From the NCBI RefSeq assembly GCF_009690905.1, contig NZ_VOSW01000011.1, positions 1 to 64,000 of the forward strand: a stretch of DNA of 64,000 bases, written 5' to 3'. The translations under genes and the position numbers were made by a program. Position 1 is the stretch's first letter, and the number at the start of each line of letters is the position of its first letter. Below, piece by piece: positions 59,384-64,000 of the stretch. The notes under the pieces were generated by a model. The model was not told the DNA's origin, did no database searches, and saw nothing but the letters and a program-made list of their open reading frames with translations. The DNA comes from Paraburkholderia madseniana. Lineage in GTDB: Bacteria; Pseudomonadota; Gammaproteobacteria; Burkholderiales; Burkholderiaceae.

Positions 59384-60427
59384 ATGGCGACGACGAACAG
59401 GAAGCGGCCGATCGCGCAGAAGACGATCACACTCGCACTTCAAGGCGGCGGAATGCACGGAGCGTTCACCTGGGGCGTGCTTGACCGCCTGCTGGAGGAC
59501 GGCCGGCTTTCAATTGAAGGCGTCAGCGCCACCAGTGCAGGTGCGATGAATGCCGCCGTCCTGGCCCACGGTCTACTAACGGGTGATTCCGAAAACGCGC
59601 GCCAGGCGCTGCACGACTTCTGGCGCGCCGTTGCACAATCGGCGGAGAGCTACGACCCCTTCGGCAAGATACCGTGGTTAAAAGGAGCTCACACGCTCGG
59701 ACTGGACCACTCGTCCATGTACCTCATGGCGGACATCGTTCTTCGCATCCTGTCACCGTACCAGTTCAATCCCCACAACATGAATCCGCTGCGCGACATA
59801 CTGAACCAACACGTCGATTTCGCCGCGTTGCGCAGACATTGCCCGATACACCTATATCTATGCGCAACTAACGTTGAGACCGGAAAAATACGAATCTTTT
59901 CCGGCGAGGAACTGTGCATAGAGGCTGTGCTTGCTTCGGCCTGTCTCCCGACACTGTTTCAGGCAGTAGAAATCGACGGAGAACACTACTGGGACGGAGG
60001 CTATGTCGGTAACCCGGCAATTTTCCCTCTGATCTATAACTGCGGAACGCACGATGTAGTGATTGTCCACATCAATCCGATAGTGCGCCCCGGTGTACCA
60101 ACCACGCCGGCCGACATCCTCAACCGCATGAACGAAGTGAGCTTCAATTCGTCACTGATGCGAGAGATGCGCGCAATCGCTTTTGTAACCAAGTTGATCC
60201 AGCAACGAAGAATTGAGCCCGGCGGGATGAAGGAAATGTTGATCCACTCGATTCGGTCCGACCAGACAATGGCCGCACTCGGTGTGTCGAGCAAGTACAA
60301 CGCCGACTGGAACTTCCTCTGCTCTTTGCGTGACCAGGGACGGACCGAGGCCGGGGCATGGCTCGAGGAGAACTACCACCACATCGGCCAACGATCGAGC
60401 GTCGATATCAGCAGGGAATTCCTTTAA
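59384..60427 (+). CDS. Patatin-like phospholipase
   Basis: A 347-residue patatin-family acyl hydrolase. Oxyanion motif ALQGGGMHGAFTWGVLD (residues 18-34), nucleophile S51 in ATSAGAM (the first Gly of GxSxG is Ala here), catalytic D204 in YWDGGYVGNP. GAGGAGG precedes the ATG at 59384. No signal peptide, so it would act in the cytoplasm or on the inner membrane, as do many bacterial patatins. A single gene with no ECF-type promoter that I can see. Confidence 0.9.
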   Translation: MATTNRKRPIAQKTITLALQGGGMHGAFTWGVLDRLLEDGRLSIEGVSATSAGAMNAAVLAHGLLTGDSENARQALHDFWRAVAQSAESYDPFGKIPWLKGAHTLGLDHSSMYLMADIVLRILSPYQFNPHNMNPLRDILNQHVDFAALRRHCPIHLYLCATNVETGKIRIFSGEELCIEAVLASACLPTLFQAVEIDGEHYWDGGYVGNPAIFPLIYNCGTHDVVIVHINPIVRPGVPTTPADILNRMNEVSFNSSLMREMRAIAFVTKLIQQRRIEPGGMKEMLIHSIRSDQTMAALGVSSKYNADWNFLCSLRDQGRTEAGAWLEENYHHIGQRSSVDISREFL

Positions 60428-60526
60428 GGCTACGTTGAACAAGCCGCGCAACGGACGTGAGCGCCGAAGATTGCAGAAAGAATCACTGAACTTCTAATGC
60501 AAACACAACGCCAGGCAAGATCGCCG

Positions 60527-60904
60527 CTATTTGAACGTGAAGGTGTATTCGGCTTCCGTGCGATGCCCGTCGGCAGCGACCGCAACCCATGTGACCGTAT
60601 ACACACCGGGCGTTAGCGGGTTCAGCAGCACCGCCATGTGTTTAGGGTTCGACGAATCGACCATCGACTTACCAAGCGAGACGGACCTCCGCTGTGCATC
60701 CGTCACCGTGATCGCGCTAAATGCCGCTTCGAGTCCGTCATCGAAATCGATCGACACCTCCCTGGGCGAAACAGACATGCTAGCCCCAGGCGGCGGCACC
60801 TGACGTTTTGGATAGGCATGGGCGTTCACCAGTTGCGCGATCGCGAGACTCAACGCGGCGACGGCGCCGCGTGCAGTGGAGCCGTTCAGGAAGGAGTTTT
60901 TCAT
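60527..60904 (-). CDS. CopC-domain copper-binding protein
   Basis: A 125-residue exported protein. Signal peptide to about residue 28 (AVAALSLAIAQLVNA), so the mature chain starts with His in HAYPKR. The CopC domain has VSPREVSIDFDDGLEAAFSAITV and ends with AADGHRTEAEYTFTF; the N-terminal His and the Asp and His of ADGH fit a Cu(II) site. There is no copD gene next to it, unusual because the two are commonly paired. The start at 60904 is chosen for the signal peptide. Confidence 0.87.
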   Translation of the reverse strand: MKNSFLNGSTARGAVAALSLAIAQLVNAHAYPKRQVPPPGASMSVSPREVSIDFDDGLEAAFSAITVTDAQRRSVSLGKSMVDSSNPKHMAVLLNPLTPGVYTVTWVAVAADGHRTEAEYTFTFK

Positions 60905-60984
60905 AGACGTATCGTCAATCTTGATCAAGGCATGGATCGGGTATGGATAGCGCGACAGTTACGTCACGCGCCGACGTGTGACGA

Positions 60985-62154
60985 TCAGAACCGCGTACGG
61001 ATCCCCAACCGGCCCACCGCCTGATGCTGATTAGTCGACGGCGATACGCCGTTCACGTTTGCGACGGCGGGCGCTCCCGTCGAATCCCGGCCGTTGACCG
61101 TCTGATAGACGACCGCTGCATAAACGTCGGTGCGCGGCGACAACGTGTAATTCGCACCGATGGCGAACTGGTTGTAGTTCACGCCGCCGACCTTGCCCGT
61201 CACCTCGCTACCACGCGTGTAGTTATAAGAAATACCCGCGAGGAAAGCGGGCGTCACGTGATACTGGAAGCTAGCTTCGGCATCGTTGAACACCGCCGTG
61301 CTGCGCGCAAGCGCCGCGATATCACCGAACCGGATGTTCGAATAGGTTGCGCCGAACACAGCAGCTCCGAGCGCATAGGAACCGCCCCAGCCGATAACCT
61401 GATACGACTGCGCCGTAGCGTAGCCGCTAAACACCGGCGTGCCCGTCAGTCCATTGGATGTTGCCGTATCGGCCGGGTTGCTGCCGAACAGCGAAGCCGC
61501 CGGGTTCTTCACGTTCAGGTAAGCCACGCCCATGGCCAGCGGCCCCTGCTTGTAGCCCACCCCGAGCGAATAGACCTGGTCCGTCGTAAACGACCCCGCC
61601 ACGCCTCCCAGGCTGTATATGCCGCCGAACGTCAACCCTGAGTAATCGATGCTCCTGAACTTGATCGCGTTGTTGGTTCGACGGCTGTTATTGAAGTTAT
61701 CCAGATCGCCTGGGTGAGCCGAGTGCGCTGTACCAACATTCGAATCGCCGAATTCGAAGTTGCCCAGATAGTCCACCACGCTGTCGTACTGACGGCCGAG
61801 CGTGAGCGTGCCGAACCGGCTGCTGCTCAAGCCGACGAAAGCCTGGCGGCCGAACTCCGCACCGCCCTGCCCGAGCTTGCCGGTATTGAGGTCGAAACCA
61901 TTCTCAAGCGTAAATATCGCGGCAAGGCCACCGCCCAGATCCTCGGTGCCTCGCAGACCCCATCGTGTGCCGTTCAGTCCGTTGATGGCATCGAGCGCGT
62001 ATTTGGTACCGCCGCCGGTCTTGCCAGCCACCGGTACATTGCTGACGGCCTCGAATCCTTCATCGATCAGGCCGTACAACGTCACGCTGCTTTGCGCATG
62101 GACGACACCTGCCAGCGGGCACAAAGTTGCTAATGCCAGAAGTTGCTTCTTCAT
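60985..62154 (-). CDS. Gram-negative general porin (outer membrane)
   Basis: A 389-residue porin. Signal peptide to about residue 20 (ALATLCPLAGVVHA), then QSSVTLYGLIDEGFEAVSN, TRWGLRGTEDLGGGLAAIFTLENGF, FGRQAFVGL, LGRQYDSVVDY, and the C-terminal RLGIRTRF. The start at 62154 gives a normal leader. An ECF-type promoter lies 162 bp upstream. A porin under ECF control fits an envelope-stress response. Confidence 0.92.
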   Translation of the reverse strand: MKKQLLALATLCPLAGVVHAQSSVTLYGLIDEGFEAVSNVPVAGKTGGGTKYALDAINGLNGTRWGLRGTEDLGGGLAAIFTLENGFDLNTGKLGQGGAEFGRQAFVGLSSSRFGTLTLGRQYDSVVDYLGNFEFGDSNVGTAHSAHPGDLDNFNNSRRTNNAIKFRSIDYSGLTFGGIYSLGGVAGSFTTDQVYSLGVGYKQGPLAMGVAYLNVKNPAASLFGSNPADTATSNGLTGTPVFSGYATAQSYQVIGWGGSYALGAAVFGATYSNIRFGDIAALARSTAVFNDAEASFQYHVTPAFLAGISYNYTRGSEVTGKVGGVNYNQFAIGANYTLSPRTDVYAAVVYQTVNGRDSTGAPAVANVNGVSPSTNQHQAVGRLGIRTRF

Positions 62155-62315
62155 TGAGTGATCCCCAGATAGCCTGCAATTAAGCCGCAAGAAAATGGCG
62201 CATCCGCACCACGGATGTCCGTGTTTCAACCATGCGCGACCTGCTCGACGTCGCCCGACGTTCTGGTCCTTCGCGCGTGGCTCCATCCGGCTTGACGACG
62301 AGGCCGGATGAAGGC

Positions 62316-62345
62316 GTTTACCAGGGCCGTCGCACGTTTATTCCC
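62316..62345 (-). promoter_or_regulatory. ECF-type promoter (GGAATA-N17-GTAAAC)
   Basis: GGGAATA (62345-62339), 17 bases, GTAAAC (62321-62316), before the porin gene at 62154. Divergent from the next. Confidence 0.6.
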
Positions 62346-62403
62346 ATCTAGCTCGAAATTATTTGGCGTGTTGCAGGGTGCCCGCGTTCTTTTTCACAAA
62401 CCC

Positions 62404-62433
62404 GGGAATATCCGTCGACCAACTGTGGTTAAC
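62404..62433 (+). promoter_or_regulatory. ECF-type promoter (GGAATA-N17-GTTAAC)
   Basis: GGGAATA at 62404-62410, 17 bases, GTTAAC at 62428-62433. It precedes the short frame at 62480 and the DUF4148 gene at 62596. No other gene lies in 62155-62595. Confidence 0.65.
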
Positions 62434-62479
62434 TCAAATGCACATCTCGCAATATTCACCAGATACTAAGGAATCTGAA

Positions 62480-62536
62480 ATGAATAGATCAATCTTGTTA
62501 GCTCGAGCCAACGCTGAGTCACTGACATTCATCTGA
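62480..62536 (+). pseudogene. Short leftover frame at a DUF4148-type start site
   Basis: An 18-codon frame (MNRSILLARANAESLTFI) follows AAGGAATCTGAA, nearly the same leader as before the gene at 54902 (CAGGAGTCTGAA). The position suggests a decayed first gene of the unit, as at 54902-55607, or a leader peptide. Confidence 0.35.
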
Positions 62537-62595
62537 TTCTCGGCCCGCCCTCTCTATCCTGCGAACCAGCACCTTGAAACACCAGGAGTATCGTC

Positions 62596-62916
62596 ATGAA
62601 ATCAATCTCACAAATTCGGTTATTCGACCAGTCGTTGCGCAACCTGGCGGTCGCAGGCGCGATTCTGATGTCGACTTCGGCTGGGGTGTTTGCGCAAACC
62701 ATGCCTGAGCCGCCGACACATAGAGTCACGCGCGCAGAAGTCATGCAAGAACTCTACGAACTGGAGGCGGCAGGGTACAACCCGTCCCAGGGCGACGACG
62801 GTTCATATCCCGCAGATCTTCAGGCAGCGCAAGAAAAGGTTGCCGCCAAACATCGAGCGGAACGAAACGCGGTGATGAGCGCAGGCCAGAATGGGCAGGC
62901 GAAGCCGGCGCCTTGA
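62596..62916 (+). CDS. DUF4148 secreted small protein
   Basis: A 106-residue exported protein, near-identical in layout to the copy at 55287: signal peptide to about residue 34 (NLAVAGAILMSTSAGVFA), then VTRAEVMQELYELEAAGYNPSQGDDGSYPADLQAAQEKVAAKHR. Its ECF-type promoter is 163 bp upstream. AGGAGTATCGTC precedes the ATG. Function unknown. Confidence 0.9.
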   Translation: MKSISQIRLFDQSLRNLAVAGAILMSTSAGVFAQTMPEPPTHRVTRAEVMQELYELEAAGYNPSQGDDGSYPADLQAAQEKVAAKHRAERNAVMSAGQNGQAKPAP

Positions 62917-63153
62917 GGTGCAGGCGGTCGCCAGTATTCCGTGTACATCGTTGATGTCGCGTACGCGACGTGATGCACGGTAGTCAGGTGTTGCCGCGGG
63001 CGATGGTTGTGCAACGTAAAACGCAGCGTTCGGGGCGAGGGCACCACCTCGCCGCGCCGCCCCGCACGACAACGAGCTTTCTGTCGTTCATATTGGTCCG
63101 CACATCACGGCGGACCACGTCATTGCGATGGAACCAGATGACATTACGCGGCG

Positions 63154-63663
63154 TCACGGAAACGCCGGGATCGTCGGGTCCGTTCCCTGGATGTCGGCCT
63201 CGGCGTGACGCAGCTTGATCACCTCCTCGATTTCTTCGACGCGATCTTTTGCGACGTCGACCATCATCAGCAGTTCGCCTTTTTCTATAGCCTGTTCAAA
63301 GCGCTTGAGCCGCGTATTCGGTACATCGACACCAATCATCGTCGCCGTCCATGCACCAAAGCCGGCGCCACAGAGCGTGATCGCCACGACCGCGCCGCCT
63401 GCAATCGTCAGGCCGGCCGGCGGGAACGCCAGTGCGACAAGTCCGGCCAGCGTCCCCGTGAGGCCGCCCATCGCCGCCCCTCTCGCGAGGGCGGGCAACA
63501 GATCGCTGCGTTGCGCCAGGGTTGCTTCTGGCAAATCCTCGAGCGGCACATTGTGATTGGCGATCACGTGGACATGTCGCCACTCGACCCGCGATAACAG
63601 AAGTTCGTTGATGATCATCTGTGCACTATGCACATTCGGTAATAGCAAATAGATACGTCTCAT
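63154..63663 (-). CDS. Membrane protein, glycine-zipper stress type (DUF1269-like)
   Basis: A 169-residue protein. N-terminal alpha/beta part (MRRIYLLLPNVHSAQMIINELL, VIANHNVPLEDLPEATL), then a Gly/Ala-rich membrane hairpin (ALARGAAMGGLTGTLAGLVALAF and AGGAVVAITLCGAGFGAWTATMIG) and a charged C-terminal helix (EKGELLMMVDVAKDRVEEIEEVI). This layout resembles DUF1269 membrane proteins. An ECF-type promoter lies 56 bp upstream. Ribosome site GAGAAGGACATG. Confidence 0.82.
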   Translation of the reverse strand: MRRIYLLLPNVHSAQMIINELLLSRVEWRHVHVIANHNVPLEDLPEATLAQRSDLLPALARGAAMGGLTGTLAGLVALAFPPAGLTIAGGAVVAITLCGAGFGAWTATMIGVDVPNTRLKRFEQAIEKGELLMMVDVAKDRVEEIEEVIKLRHAEADIQGTDPTIPAFP

Positions 63664-63718
63664 GTCCTTCTCCCGAACGGTGGCTCACCAGTCCCGAACC
63701 ATCGGGAGGGTGTCTTGT

Positions 63719-63748
63719 CCATACCGCAACTCGAGTGAGGTTATTCCC
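63719..63748 (-). promoter_or_regulatory. ECF-type promoter (GGAATA-N17-GTATGG)
   Basis: GGGAATA (63748-63742), 17 bases, GTATGG (63724-63719), facing the gene at 63154-63663. Confidence 0.55.
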
Positions 63749-63802
63749 GAAGGACTGGCCTGTTGGCAATCGACCGGGAATAGATCGCGCGTACTTTCGC
63801 CC

Positions 63803-64000
63803 AGCATTCCGAGGTGGCAAGCGTATTCCGCGAGCGTGTTGCACGGAACGCTGTACGTACTGCTGTTCCTGGTGCCGCTTGCCGGTTACGTGCACCGACT
63901 GGCGGGCGCACATCCGGTAAGTTTTTTTGGTTTGGTGGATATGCCGGTCTTCATCGGCCGGGACGAACCTTTGCGTTTGCTGACTGACACGCTGCACCGC
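63803..64000 (+). pseudogene. 5'-truncated cytochrome b561 gene, runs off the window
   Basis: In one plus-strand frame open to the window end, the translation reads SIPRWQAYSASVLHGTLYV, then LLFLVPLAGYVHRLAGAHPV and SFFGLVDMPVFIGRDEPLR, which match the third helix (with the heme-type His of VLHG) and the following loop of cytochrome b561. The first two helices are absent: the frame extends upstream to an ATG at 63662, but that part has no membrane helix and covers the promoter of the divergent gene. A truncated or rearranged gene is likely; the 3' end is not visible. Confidence 0.65.

Noticed and set aside
63776..63805. Plus-strand GGGAATA as another ECF promoter
   Set aside because: The bases 17 nt downstream are CCCAGC, without the GT start seen at all the other sites; counted only as a possible relic.
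1..64000. CRISPR arrays, rRNA and tRNA genes, prophage or conjugation modules
   Set aside because: I saw no regularly spaced repeats, no rRNA or tRNA-like stretches, and no phage structural, integrase or relaxase genes; only IS remnants.

Overview
The window looks like a chromosomal or megaplasmid stretch of a plant-associated beta-proteobacterium, most likely Paraburkholderia. The evidence is the high-GC coding, three Burkholderiales-type general porins, six DUF4148-type secreted small proteins, a luxR-rsaL-luxI locus with the BraR/RsaL/BraI layout, and a short inverted-repeat element at the left edge that I associate with this genus. I saw no rRNA, tRNA or CRISPR array.

Layout. 0-4.1 kb: AraC regulator, EpsC-type serine acetyltransferase, two small conserved proteins, an atypical SDR. 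4.1-12.3 kb: a minus-strand sugar-acid operon (DapA-like aldolase, SMP-30 lactonase, complete ABC importer, IlvD/Edd dehydratase) with near-identical palindromic operators before two of its transcription blocks. 12.9-14.6 kb: quorum-sensing locus. 14.8-18.8 kb: GntR/FCD regulator, universal stress protein, FNR-type regulator, EgtB-like sulfoxide synthase. 18.8-31.7 kb: accessory region with IS remnants (IS21-like, IS110, IS6), a porin, DUF4148, a decayed metallophosphatase with a cupredoxin, a TIGR03118 protein, a PmtA-like methyltransferase, a DUF3300 protein and a repeat-rich membrane protein. 31.9-39.7 kb: ectoine catabolism (doeA, doeB, doeC, doeD, doeX) with an orphan periplasmic binding protein. 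39.9-51.3 kb: an acyl-CoA/aromatic-type cluster (AMP ligase, two identical cupins in a 622-bp inverted repeat, TetR, CaiB transferase, epoxide-hydrolase-like protein, hydroxyacyl-CoA dehydrogenase, AraC, porin, MFS). 51.6-64 kb: a membrane redox-type adenylyl cyclase, an ECF sigma/anti-sigma pair, and a cluster of secreted small proteins.

The most striking signal is an apparent ECF sigma regulon. Thirteen promoters share GGAATA, exactly 17 nt, then GTnnnn (best form GTCTAC or GTTTAA). One precedes the ECF sigma gene at 54.6 kb. The others precede DUF4148 genes, a metallophosphatase-cupredoxin operon and its decayed copy, a porin, a lipoprotein-like gene, a TIGR03118 gene and small unknown genes. 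In four intergenic regions the promoters are arranged back to back, which suggests a cassette that has spread by duplication with its sigma factor.

Other coherent units are the ectoine pathway (hydrolase, deacetylase, transaminase, semialdehyde dehydrogenase, Lrp regulator), the sugar-acid uptake and degradation operon, and an AraC-type operator shared by the two cupin promoters and the porin promoter. All functional assignments rest on reading the translated sequence and recalled family features; no database search was run.
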